Assembly (NCBI GenBank): GCA_022494885.1
Contig: JAGVSM010001266.1
Coordinates: forward strand, 16,560 to 80,559
Direction of reading: 5' to 3'
DNA length: 64,000 nt
Source of the DNA: Micrasema longulum
Taxonomy: Eukaryota > Arthropoda > Insecta > Trichoptera > Brachycentridae
Position numbers and translations under genes: made by a program. Shown piece by piece: positions 52,070 to 62,705 of this stretch. Below the pieces are notes generated by a model. That model was not told where the DNA came from, did no database searches, and saw only the letters and a list, made by a program, of their open reading frames with translations. How positions within the stretch are numbered: the stretch's first letter is position 1; each line of letters opens with the position of its first letter.

Positions 52070-53396
52070 CAATGTTGGATCATTCTAGCCCATGTAATAT
52101 TCACTTTCAGTATTCAGCGAACTAGTTATTGCACTTTCAGAAACGCTTTTCGAGTGGTTCTTAAAATATTCGCGCAAGTGAGTTATGCGGAAGAAAATCA
52201 TAATGTTGACATTTTAAATGAATTAAAATGCTCGATGTGTCAACTTACAAAATGTAGTCATGTTTTCACTTATTTTAAAATTAAAACATGTTTTTTAAAA
52301 TATTATAAACAGTAAATCGTTACGATAATAGTAAAACTGGAAAAAAACAAAATACCAATCACATCAACTTTTAACCGCTTTAAGTTTCAGTAATTTTATT
52401 AATATTTTTACTTTTCGTATGTTGAATAGTCATGAAAATTAACTCATATTCCCCTACGCATTAAACTGAAATTCTTCCTGAAAAACTGAAAGTGTTAAGT
52501 GTTTTCGTTTATTTTAATGTTTAAGCAGTTTCATAATGTTTCTTGATATTGAACATTGTTCAAAGGTCAAGTTTAGATTTCTGTGTATTTTGTCCAAATA
52601 TTTACATTCAAGTATAAGCAAATCAAATTGGTATGTAAACATGTCAAATGATATATTATGAATTCCGAATTCAAGATCCAAGTATTGCTTACAAAAAAAA
52701 TACGCTAAAAAACATCTGAAACATGAAAAAACTTTTTCATCGGCAGCTCAAGAAGAAAACAGTTTTTTAATGCAACCCTTAAAAATACATTTTGAAAACC
52801 GGTTTCTCAAAAAAAAAAATTTTTATGGTTATCTCTATATAGAATTGATACATGTAAAATGAATTTATATCCAGTAAAATCCATTTCTGTTTCAAGTGAA
52901 TAAATAAGATGAATGTTGTATAAATATTAATTAAAATCATCTAAATAATTGCAGAAATTAATTAAAATGTTAAATTGTTTTATCAAAATAGAATATAATC
53001 CTGGATAAAAATAAGTTTATTGATGAAGAAAAATAATAGTGTATTTGAACATATGTATATATACGGTTCGTTCTTGAATTAAATTAATTAGCACTCCTTC
53101 CACCAATACAATAGTTACTAGATGCTGCAAAAACAATTTAAAATAAATACAATTTTCGGTTAAAGAGTATTGGCCTACTAATCGGTTTAAGTGTAGAATC
53201 TACTTCCATTATCCATAAGGACAATTTGTAAGTACTCACAATACAAAATTGCTATTAAGAAATCGATAGTGGAGGTGGGTTGCGCACGGATCGATGAGTG
53301 GATCAAGCCAAATAGGTAAAAATGTGTGTACTGTATATGAAATTTGGTCTACAGGTATATATATATATATACATGTAGTCATATATTTCAAATTAA
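52070..53396. other. Intergenic, no feature recognised
   Basis: AT-rich sequence upstream of Mlp84B; no exon or repeat copy recognised. Confidence 0.45.
53345..53373. repeat. (AT)n microsatellite
   Basis: Short TATATATAT run in AT-rich intergenic DNA. Confidence 0.75.
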
Positions 53397-53575
53397 ATAA
53401 ACTCTTATAAATAAACAACTACAACAGTGTAAGTCACTCTCCAAGCACAAGAGTTAGTCTCTTTTTTTGGAGAGTTACAGTGATAAAATGTACTAGATGT
53501 ATAAAGTAGATCTGTATGGATTTTTTTTTAAACATGTACTTTTAATGAAATTTATTAATAAAAAAAATAAAAAAG
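53397..53575 (+). repeat. Repeat F, copy 2
   Basis: Nearly identical to 33089-33270 over the first 110 bases, then diverging. Intergenic. Confidence 0.65.
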
Positions 53576-54639
53576 TTATTTATGTTTTTTTTTTTAATTA
53601 TTTTTGTTTAAATTGCTTATTATGTTAATGATAATTAGGCAAATTAGATAAATTACGTTTTTATTTAATTATTATTTTAACTTTGTTAAATAACTAATTT
53701 AAGGCATGTTTTAATTATTGTAAAATGTTTCCCTCGGCACGGTACACTCCAGTGAGGGAAAATTATTATGCATAAAAAAGAATACAAGCATTGTAAAAGT
53801 ATAAATAAATAAATGAACTAAGTTTGAAAACGAACAAATTAAACATAAATTAACGTCTTCTTTATTGATTCGGCATTGATTTCATGATACCTACTTCATT
53901 ATGATCTATTTTGCATAAGTAAATATGAGTTTATTATTATTTTCAACACCACTAGTTTATAGTTTCTATTAGTTAATAATTTACACCCGTAGACTAATGT
54001 CACCATTCGAAACTTACTTGTCATCAACCAAAAAATAACTATGGTTTCAATATACATAACGGCCTTTTTAAATTGACGGTTCTATTTTCATGCTAAGGGT
54101 TCCGTAAATTATTATATCTGTCAGGATAGGAGGCGATGTACGAGATATGGTTTAATTTCCCCGTTGCTGAAATAGGATTTCCTAGTTAGTCTGGAAAGGT
54201 CATTGATCTACCGGCGACCAACTACAACCCATGTGCTGGCCAAATGCTCTATTTAGGGACACGAAAGAAGAGAAATGGTGAAATAAAGAGATGCGGAATC
54301 CAAGTATAAAGTGGTAGAATGCATCTCAAAAGCCTCGACAGGGAGACTCGCCTTGTACTTCAAAAGGTATAAAATGACAAAATATTTAAAAAAACTATTT
54401 TGACTTCATCAATAAATTTCCAAATAAAACAAACAGTTAAACCTCATTTAAATATTGATTAAAGGATTTGTTTAAATCCTTACTTTTTAGTACATGTTGA
54501 GTAAGGATTTTTTTCGTGTTTATTTCTATTCTAAACTCTGTACCAAAAAAATTAATAAGTTAGCTAGGAACGTTAGCTTTATTTTCATGAATTAAATGTG
54601 CTGGGTTTTTTGATACCCAATAAGATACCGGAACAAATG
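53576..54639. other. Intergenic, no feature recognised
   Basis: AT-rich; (ATAA)n-like short runs near 53803. The region before 54640 may be the upstream, more decayed part of the L1-family LINE (54230-54360). Confidence 0.4.
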
Positions 54640-55150
54640 TTTATCTCAGGAGGTAGTTCACAATGGAGTTCTAGTGCCAACTCTCATGTATGGGAGCGAA
54701 GTATGGAATTGGAAAAATAATGATGAAAGTAGGTTAAATGCTGTCGAGGTGCGATCCCTCAGGCAAATGTGTCGTAAAACGATGTATGATAGGTGCACAA
54801 ATGTCGAGATCCGTGAACTGTGTAAGGCTGAGACATGCATTGTCGACAAAATCAAGAAAGGGGTGCTGCGTTGGTTTAGACATGTAGAGCGAATGGACAG
54901 CGGAAGAACGGCTAAAATGATCTACGATGCGAATGTTGATGAATGCAGAAAACGAGGAAGATCGAGAAAAACATGGCACTATCAAGTCCATCAAATACTT
55001 GAAGATGGACATATCAAGAGTAGGAATAATCAGCGTGCGTGCATGAGAAGATGTATGAATGCAGAGTAAGTGAGGTATGTATGCAAAGACAGAGTGATTT
55101 AGCGTTCTATCCTCTCTGCCTACCCCTACGGGGAAACGACGTGATGGATT
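54640..55150 (+). pseudogene. Non-LTR retrotransposon fragment (family L1, second copy)
   Basis: VVHNGVLVPTLMYGSEVWNW, NAVEVRSLRQMCRKTMYDRC, VLRWFRHVERMDSGRTAKMI, open for 131 codons, then TGCCTACCCCTACGGGGAAA near the 3' end. Better preserved than the copy at 1583. Confidence 0.88.
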
Positions 55151-55305
55151 GTTTGTTTGTCAATAAAAATTTCGATCTCATTCAAAATAATCAGTTCTAA
55201 GAGGAGTACCTTTATTATAAACTAAAAAAATATTAAACTTCAACCAAACTCCAACCAAACTCGGATATACATATAGTTATTTTTAATTGAATGTATATAA
55301 TTTAT

Positions 55306-55420
55306 GAACCAGGTTGTAGTACGTGGTAGTGTTGTAGTTTCACAGATCAAAGGTCCGAGGTTCAAACCCCGCCCTGTCACAATTTGATTTGCATTTTGCA
55401 AGCTCAATTACTTTGTTTTT
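55306..55420 (+). mobile_element. SINE family A, copy 4 (diverged)
   Basis: Box B GGTTCAAACCC preceded by CAGATCAAAGGTCCGAGG and followed by AATTTGATTTGCATTTTG; the ATGGCC tail is lost. Confidence 0.65.
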
Positions 55421-56265
55421 GTAGATATAATATTTATTAGTTAAAGCATAAATAGTTGTTAAGTTCATTTTGTACAACTATTTTAATAAAATAAAAATGT
55501 ATAAGGCAAGCTGTTTACGATTTTTAGAAAAATGACTCATAATTTATATATTTGTAAAATTATATTCATGCTCTAAATTTAATTCACTAAAATTCAAGTA
55601 ATTTGATTGAAAAAACGTGTATTGTAAGAAAATAACACATGTTTCGTGAATTCTGTATATTAATTGTCAGTTTGAGACACATCGTTAATTAAAAATAAAT
55701 GTTAAATGTTATCTGAAATAGCCTTGTTTTTTATTAATTCTTCGAGTATAGAATGTTTTAATTTTGAAGTCTATCCTATCATTTCGATATAAATGAAATA
55801 AATGTTTTCGATGTAGAGCATCAAGATGTTAATTTAGATAGTTTCCGGATTCCAAGAATACAACATGAGTGCATTCCCCACGTGCAATCTCGAATATTTC
55901 TCCACAAACCAAACGCTGAAATAATACACCGGAGCAAATCAAATTTACTGCGTAACCAAATGTTTTCTTTATCACCGTTCACACATCGTAAATAATTCTG
56001 TATTTCATCACGGAAGAGACAAAGGTTCAAACTAGTTTAACTATGAAATGTTATGTTTAACTGTGATAAATTATGACTTTCATATTGTTTTCATGCACGC
56101 TTTATCGAATTCCTCTATAAATCTCGAACTCCATTGCCCAAAATATCTGGATGACGTTTTTTAAAATTAGTTTTTGTAATGTTTACTAGACTTAAGTTAC
56201 CAAAAAAGCGAGTTTGTTGTGTGAAAAATACATCTCAGATTACAAAATTATTATTTTTTTAAATA
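55421..56265. other. Intergenic, no feature recognised
   Basis: AT-rich; no repeat or coding signature found. Confidence 0.45.
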
Positions 56266-56983
56266 CGAGGGTTGTGTAAAATATAAGGTTCTCAATTTTT
56301 TTTCAGGTTTAATGTGCTTTTTATTTGAGCTGAAAAACACATCGTTGGAAAGCTTAATTTTTTAACTATTTTTCAACATAATCACCAGATTTTTCAACGC
56401 ACTTTTGGAATCCAGCTTCAAAGAAGTCCCCCGCCAGTCCGTGGAGGAATTTGGTGACCGCTTCCTGCACTCTTTCATCAGTCTCGAAACGTTGTCCACC
56501 CAAGTGTTGCTTTAATTTTGGAAACAAGTGGAAGTCATTCGGTGCAAAATCAGGGCTGTAGGGAGCCTGTTCCCAGCCAAAATTTTAGATTAAATCCTCG
56601 GTTTGGCGAGAGACGTGCGGGCGCGCATTGTCGTGGTGCAGTCTAACGCCTTTCGTCAGTCTTCCTCTCCTGTGATTTTGGATGGCTCTTCTGAGTTTTT
56701 TCAAGGTCTCGCAATAATTTTACGAATTTATTGTGATCCCTCGAGTCATAAACTTAACTAGCAGGACGGTCATCAAATTCCTCCACGGACGGGCCGCGGA
56801 CTTCTTTGAAGCTGGATTCAAAAAGTGGATTAGTCGTCAACAAAAATGCGTTGAAAAATCTGGTGATTATGTTGAAAAATAGTTAAGAAATTAAGCTTTC
56901 CAATGATGTATTTTTCAGTTCAAATAAAAAATGCCTTAAACCTGAAAAAAAATTTAGAACCTTATTTTTTTACACAACCCTTG
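56266..56983. mobile_element. Fold-back mariner derivative
   Basis: TA target duplication (56264-65 and 56984-85) flanks ends CGAGGGTTGTGTAAAA and, inverted, CAAGGGTTGTGTAAAA. The left part is the 3' half of a mariner transposase on the minus strand (HHDNARPHVSRQTEDL, stop, NFGWEQAPYSPDFAPNDFHL, GDFFEAGFQKC). The right about 215 bp (56768-56983) is an inverted copy of the left about 195 bp (56266-56459), so the element is a long-armed hairpin rather than a normal mariner. The transposase cannot be functional. Confidence 0.88.
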
Positions 56984-57101
56984 TAGGTATTTAATTGACC
57001 TAATTTTATATCTAGAAGCCATTTAATGTACGTAATAATTTAAAAATAAACTGATAAATGTACAAGTGGTCTTATAATTTAGACTAGTATTTTTTTTTAA
57101 A

Positions 57102-57275
57102 ACTACATAAATTTAATCTGCCGACCGGTTTCAAAACTTGACTGCTCCTTTTTGTCAAGGTTTAAAATAAACTTACATTAAATATCTTATTTCTTACAAT
57201 TTTACAAGTATAAATCTCATCATCTCCTTACATGTATTCAGAGTGAAACCGGTCGGCAGATTAAATTTATGTAGT
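57102..57275. mobile_element. Element with perfect 31-bp inverted ends
   Basis: ACTACATAAATTTAATCTGC then CGACCGGTTTC at 57102-57132, inverted exactly at 57245-57275; 112-bp interior. Non-coding, MITE-like. Confidence 0.85.
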
Positions 57276-57730
57276 GATTTTTCACAAACAAAATATTTTT
57301 TTATATTATTCAACGGAGAAAATCACAGATTTAGTGCTTCAAATACTAATTTTATTAAGTTTTATTTGAGTGTTTAATTGTCACGAAATGCTATTTTTTG
57401 TTTAATATGTAAGTTACGATCAATTTTTTTATTTCTCTAACCCTTCATAAAACACATATATCGTGATGCAAACTTCAATATAAAATTATAATAATAAAAA
57501 TGCATATTTAGTTTAGTTCTACTTTCATTTATAAATTTTTATTAGTGACCGGGTTTCGTCGTGACTGACATCGTCAGACTGGGGGTTCCACCAAGAAATG
57601 TCAGTAGAAAAACTCACTCAATATAAAACAGGCTATTTTTTAAGATAATAAACCTATTTTATTTGAAAAAGCTGAACGAAAGTAAACACTGATCTACCAG
57701 TGTGCGTTATAACGATACTCTTGTGATATA

Positions 57731-57894
57731 TTTTTTTTTTGCACCACAACAGGCCAGGAGGCCCAATTACAGTGCTGAATTATATCATAGAACACCCAGG
57801 CTCAAATTTTATCTTTGTGTTCTCACCGGGAATCGAACCCGGAGCCTCCCGCGTGCGAGTAAAACGTATTTAACACTACACCACAGAGGCCGCC
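57731..57894 (-). mobile_element. SINE family B, copy 4
   Basis: Full-length reverse copy: T-run, GCACCACAACAGGCCAGGAG, GGGAATCGAACCCGGA (box B), CTACACCACAGAGGCCGCC. Confidence 0.88.
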
Positions 57895-58098
57895 GTTAAT
57901 TGCAGATTATGAATACAGAAAGGCGCCCAATTCAAGGGATCTCACTTTGCTTGAGATTCCTGAAAACTGTCGTCGTGTTTCTGTCACAAATTGGCAACTA
58001 AAAAAAATATTAAAATGAGCATGACATTAAATAATCTTTGTTTAAAAAGTCAATATTTCATTAATACAAAACATAATATTTCATCATGTTCAGCTTGT

Positions 58099-58355
58099 CG
58101 GCCTCGTGGTGTAATGGTCAGCGCGTCTGCCTACAATGCAAGAGGTCTCGGGTTCAATTTCTGACATAATTGATAAGAAATATTTATTTATAAGGGTGTT
58201 TTCACACTAAAATATTTCATAGTCCTTGGACTGGTACCTGAAGCGTAATTCTGACCAGCTTACCTTTATCTAACAAAAAATATCAAGATACGCTGTGATT
58301 GGTGTACCAATGCAGTGCCCTACGCACAATTAGGTGCGGATAGGGAGTGATGATT
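58099..58355 (+). mobile_element. tRNA-derived SINE, family C, copy 1
   Basis: CGGCCTCGTGGTGTAATGGT head, box B GGGTTCAATTT, body with TTTCATAGTCCTTGGACTGG and GGTGTACCAATGCAGTGCCC, ending ATTAGGTGCGGATAGGG and an ATG-like tail. Forms an inverted pair with the next feature. Confidence 0.85.
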
Positions 58356-58500
58356 ATACCCTATAGGGCACTGCATTGGTACACCAATCGCAGCGTATCT
58401 TGATCATTTTTGTTATATCAAAGTAATGATGGTCAGAATTACGCTTCAGGTACCAGGCCAAGGACTATGAAATATTCTCGTGTGAAAACACTCTTTAAAT
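58356..58500 (-). mobile_element. SINE family C, copy 2 (3' part, inverted against copy 1)
   Basis: Reverse copy: CTATAGGGCACTGCATTGGT, ACACCAATCGCAGCGTATCT, CGCTTCAGGTACCAGGCCAA. It abuts copy 1 tail-to-tail, forming about 145-bp hairpin arms. Confidence 0.85.
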
Positions 58501-58773
58501 AATATATGCTTGTGGTTTTATTTGAATTGTTGATTTGAGATGAGTTTTTAACTTGAAAAGCGCAATCTCACAACTGGTAACATGTAGCTACCAACTTGTG
58601 CCAGAAATTCGACTGTATTGTGGTAATATTGTCTCTACTTAATCAAAGCTTTATAACCAAGTACTTATGTGTCATTATTGATAACCAACTTAAATGACTA
58701 AAAAAAAATGTGAACAAACTGAGATATTTAACTCATGTATTTAAGCGCCTAAATGGTATTGTTGATAAAAATC

Positions 58774-58925
58774 GGGTTGTGGTCCTGTGGCTAGTGTCTC
58801 GAATCCCACTCTACCCCAACTCGATTTCATTTTCTAATATTGAGTTATTTACAACTCGTTGAAAATGGCCCTAAAAATGAAATATTTGGGTAAATCATAA
58901 GAACACAAATATTCATTTTTAAAAA
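58774..58925 (+). mobile_element. SINE family A, copy 5 (internal deletion)
   Basis: GTTGTGGTCCTGTGGCTAGT joins directly to CGAATCCCACTCTACCCC. About 30 bases between box A and box B have been lost; the tail is intact. Confidence 0.8.
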
Positions 58926-59084
58926 AATAAAAATAAAAAAATAAAAAATTCAATTATGATATTATGGTTGATCATTCACTTGTCCTATCAACACTATCAT
59001 ATGAGTATTTGGATGGGGTGAAGCATTTAAAAATCACATTGAATCTTTAATGATAGTAAAAAAAACTAATAATAAAAAGTATGC

Positions 59085-59430
59085 CTAATAAGAATAAAAC
59101 CTATCTCTCCATCCGATTATTCCAAGAAGCCAAACTTTTTAATGTAATACAGTTGTATTGTTTCCAATGTCTAAAATTTGTTGAAAATCGTCAGCACTTG
59201 TTCCCACTTGTCAAAACCCAAACCGCCATAGTCAAAGAAGCAATAATGTGCTGGGGATTCCTTTTCGTAAATCAACACTGGGACAGAGACATGCAGATGT
59301 CCTTGCCCCTAAACTGTATAACTCATACTTTATAGACACAATGGAAAATAATAAATTAAGCCTTTCTTCTACTTATAATTCATTAATAAACTGGATCAAA
59401 AATATAAATGTCAACGTTTTCTTTTCCTGA
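59085..59430 (+). pseudogene. LINE RT C-terminal fragment
   Basis: Two frames together read YLSIRLFQEAKLFNVIQLYC, FVENRQHLFPLVKTQTAIVK, then LGIPFRKSTLGQRHADVLAP and KLYNSYFIDTMENN. Pattern fits CR1/L2-like RT ends. One frameshift near 59250. Confidence 0.55.
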
Positions 59431-59639
59431 TAAACTTTTAATTTGCTTTTGTATTTCTTCCTAGTTTAATTATCAACACTAATTTAATAATAAAAAATTC
59501 TACGTGTATTCTTTTTTTCCATTTTTTATTCTCAGATTTAAAAAAAACAACCTGAATGTAACATTCAATTTTTACTTTTGTGTTTTATTTTTTTATTTTA
59601 TGTATTATGCATCTACACCATAGATTTACGTATTCTAGA

Positions 59640-59890
59640 TCTAGTATACCCATGCCTGGGTTTTTTTTTAAAGTTATATTTTATGTAATAAAAACTGTAC
59701 CAAATGTAAACGAAAAGACGTCCAGGACGTCGAGAACCTGATGCCCTGTAAAGTGGGCAAGCGTGATCAAGGCTCTCAGGAGGCATCCGCAGTACATGGC
59801 CAAGCCAACCGTATCGCCTCCGCTTGATGACAGTTATCACCGGAGTTTGCTGCGTCCTATCTCTTATTACTTCATTCCGCCCAAAGTCAA
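59640..59890 (-). pseudogene. LINE RT C-terminal fragment
   Basis: Minus strand MITVIKRRRYGWLGHVLRMP, then ESLDHACPLYRASGSRRPGR. The K-RR-WLGHVLRMP...GRRPGR motif marks the RT C-terminus. Confidence 0.65.
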
Positions 59891-60738
59891 ACCGGTGGTG
59901 TTTTCTACATTACTACATTTATGTCGTTTACATTAATTGCATATAAATGGAAGTCCCACAAAAAAGAATTGAAGCCAAGAAAGTTATTCGAATTACAAAT
60001 ACCAAATTACGTCTTCGAAGCAATTAATTATTATGTTAAGATAGCGTGTTGTAAGTTATGAGATGACACGTTATTTTTAAAAACATTTCTTTGTATTTTT
60101 AATTGAAAAATATTCATATTTTAGCCCTGATAGATTGATCTAGAAAGAAACGGTATTAAAACAGAAAATTATTGTGCTTTGGCAGCCGAACAGTAAACAA
60201 AAGTGACATCAAAGAAATGTATTTAATTATTTGTTTTACTAAATATAAGTATCTTAATAAAACTCAATTGTATTTTTAATGTGCATCACAATTCACGCAT
60301 TTAATTTATTCAAAAAATATTTATATGCAAAATGTAAATCGGTCTTTTCGATAGTCTTGCCAAGTAAACGAAAAAAATATGTTAAAAAAGTTCATGTTAA
60401 TTTGAAAAACTAAGAAGTCAACTTTTTTAAAACTTGGTGGTTTAATTATAAAACCCCGTTGAAAAAATATTTTACGTATCAACGTCCAAAAGGCATTTAT
60501 AAAAAAATACATAAGTTAAACATCATTATAATTCATTTTTTCAAAGCTACAATTTATTTTACCTATACAAAGCAAAGGCAAGTAAATGCATCAATTATGA
60601 TCAATAAAAAATACTATCAGTGTAAATATAAATGAATAAAAAAGGCACCTGATACAATTCATTTAATAGGACGAAAATTTTTATTTTTATTTTCTTATTG
60701 AGATGTAATTTTTTTACAATTTATTACTTATATTTTCT
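59891..60738. other. Intergenic, no feature recognised
   Basis: AT-rich; no repeat or coding signature found. Confidence 0.45.
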
Positions 60739-61006
60739 GGGCCTTACTTTTAAACCTGGTATAAAGTTACGCTTAAGCATAGTGGTGAAATAAGAATGGG
60801 AATACCATCCGTATTCTACAACTATAATTGGTAGATTGGAAGTTGGAAGAAATTGCCATTTGGCAATAAGCTCGCCAATGTACAAATAACATTATGTACA
60901 AAAAGTTAAATAAATAAAAATGAAAAAATAATAAGGATGGTATTCCTATCCGTATTCTACCACTATACTTAGGCGTAACTTTATGCCAAGGTTATGAGTA
61001 AGGCCC
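60739..61006. mobile_element. 268-bp palindromic element
   Basis: Arms of about 75 bp: GGGCCTTACTTTTAAACCTG, ATAAAGTTACGCTTAAGCAT on the left and inverted GGGCCTTACTCATAACCTTG, CATAAAGTTACGCCTAAGTA on the right. Interior is non-coding. Confidence 0.88.
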
Positions 61007-61299
61007 ATTACATTTTAGGTTAACTTAATAAACATCAATCTTTTTTAAGTTCGAGATTAGCGGAAATTGACTAATCTGCTTTCCTTACATACTTTTATTT
61101 GCTTTTTATACATCTTGATATTTTTATGTTTTTTCAATATGTATTTCCGTAGTATTTAATTTAGTATTCACTGTTATTTGGCATAATATTATTTATTACT
61201 CTAACTTCTTACTACAGTATAGAGTAAGTTTCTAGAAACCATATCTCAATTATGTTTTTATATATATTTTTTCTATTGGTTTCAATGAAAGTTTTATTT

Positions 61300-61592
61300 T
61301 GTATAATTAATTATGAATGAGTTCAAATATGTATAATTTGTATTTTATTATTTGTATCTGATTTTTTACATTGTCTTCTTTGGAATTTTATTATTAATTA
61401 TTTGAACTTTGTTTTTCTGGATTGTTATTATATTGCATCACATCTCATTTTAACTTAGTTTAATTAATTTTACCATGTATTTTTTATTGCTAATTATTAT
61501 GGCTTGACACGGGCTCAGCCTAAAAAGCCTTAATAAGTTCATTAACATTTAAACGAGTGTGATTTTGAATGAATAAATAAATAAATAACAAA
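61300..61592 (+). mobile_element. LINE-like 3' UTR with tetranucleotide tail
   Basis: Ends GACACGGGCTCAGCCTAAAA, AGCCTTAATAAG ... GAATAAATAAATAAATAAC. The short ATAA-repeat tail is typical of CR1/L2-type elements. No coding part is attached. Confidence 0.45.
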
Positions 61593-62076
61593 AAAGCATT
61601 TCAACCAGCACTTACGAAGACCGTAAAAAATAATATTAATTTTCGATATAATTTTACTAGGAGAGGTAGATTTAAAATAACAGGGGTAGGGTAAAAATAT
61701 CAGTTGAAAAATTCAAACAATATTTCCTTTGTTCGGGAGGTGACTTGTTTTTTTTCCTTTTTTTCACCTTCAATAATAATTCTTCGTAAACTGAGTTAAT
61801 AAAACATTCGTTGCCACCTAATAATTGGCAACAAACCAATGAAAAGATTGATTCAAGAAGTTCTTTGTTTCGTGTTTTCAGTTATTGTTCCGGGCCATTT
61901 ATAATGCTTCCTGATGTTACTTGCTAAAGATCTACTGAGTAGGGAATTTCACTCAAACGAAAATTAAAAATGGCTTTTAATAAACACCCACGTGAAAGGT
62001 CGCCAAATCCGCCATAAGACTTATGTCATATTTATCTCTTCTGTGCACGTCCCCAATAAAAAGAGTGAATTTAATA

Positions 62077-62101
62077 GCTGCTGCTGCTGCTGCTGCTGCT
62101 G
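62077..62101. repeat. (CTG)n microsatellite
   Basis: Eight CTG/GCT triplets. Short open frames on both strands cross it as poly-Ala, but no gene is supported. Confidence 0.9.
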
Positions 62102-62129
62102 GACTTCCTCGCCGGGGTGGACTGCAGCG

Positions 62130-62560
62130 ACGCCAGATAGCAGGCCTCAGAGAAAGAAGAAACGTGCATAGTCGCCCAATAGACATTGCACAGAAAAATG
62201 TAATTAAAATAATGTACAAAAAACATAGACTATTTCCTAGTAATGAACTATACGTAGAAAGTGGACTCTTTAGTTTTAGAAAATTATATTTATTTCAGTG
62301 CCTGAAATATGTTCCCTTAAATAGGGAATTATTTAGTTATAATTTAAATGCTATTAGCTATTGCTAATCTATTGATCCGATAGTGTACTATCAGTTCCAG
62401 GATGCAGAACTAAGTTCACGCAGAGGCACTCCTTGCATGTTGGTACAAGATCCTTTAATTTTCTACCTAATCAATTACAAAACAAAAAATCACTGGTACA
62501 GTTTAAAGTAGATTTGAGGTCTTGGATTAGCATGGAAGGAACAGATAGACACCCTTTTTT
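62130..62560 (+). pseudogene. LINE RT C-terminal fragment
   Basis: QKNVIKIMYKKHRLFPSNEL, YVESGLFSFRKLYLFQCLKY, then frameshifted KILNFLPNQLQNKKSLVQFK and VDLRSWIS. Typical thumb-region sequence of CR1/L2-like LINEs. Confidence 0.65.
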
Positions 62561-62624
62561 AAAAAAAAATTAAAAAATGCATAACGCAAATAAATCCGGT
62601 TTTCGTAATTTCAGCATAAATTCA

Positions 62625-62705
62625 TTTTCTTTTTCTTTTCTTTTCTTTTCTTTTCTTTTCTTTTCTTTTCTTTTCTTTTCTTTTCTTTTCTTTTCTTTTC
62701 TTTTC
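62625..62705. repeat. (TTTTC)n microsatellite
   Basis: About 16 units of TTTTC with one T-length variation at the left. Confidence 0.96.

Noticed and set aside
62023..62219. Open frames with poly-Ala on both strands
   Set aside because: Generated by the CTG microsatellite; only the downstream part resembles a LINE RT end.
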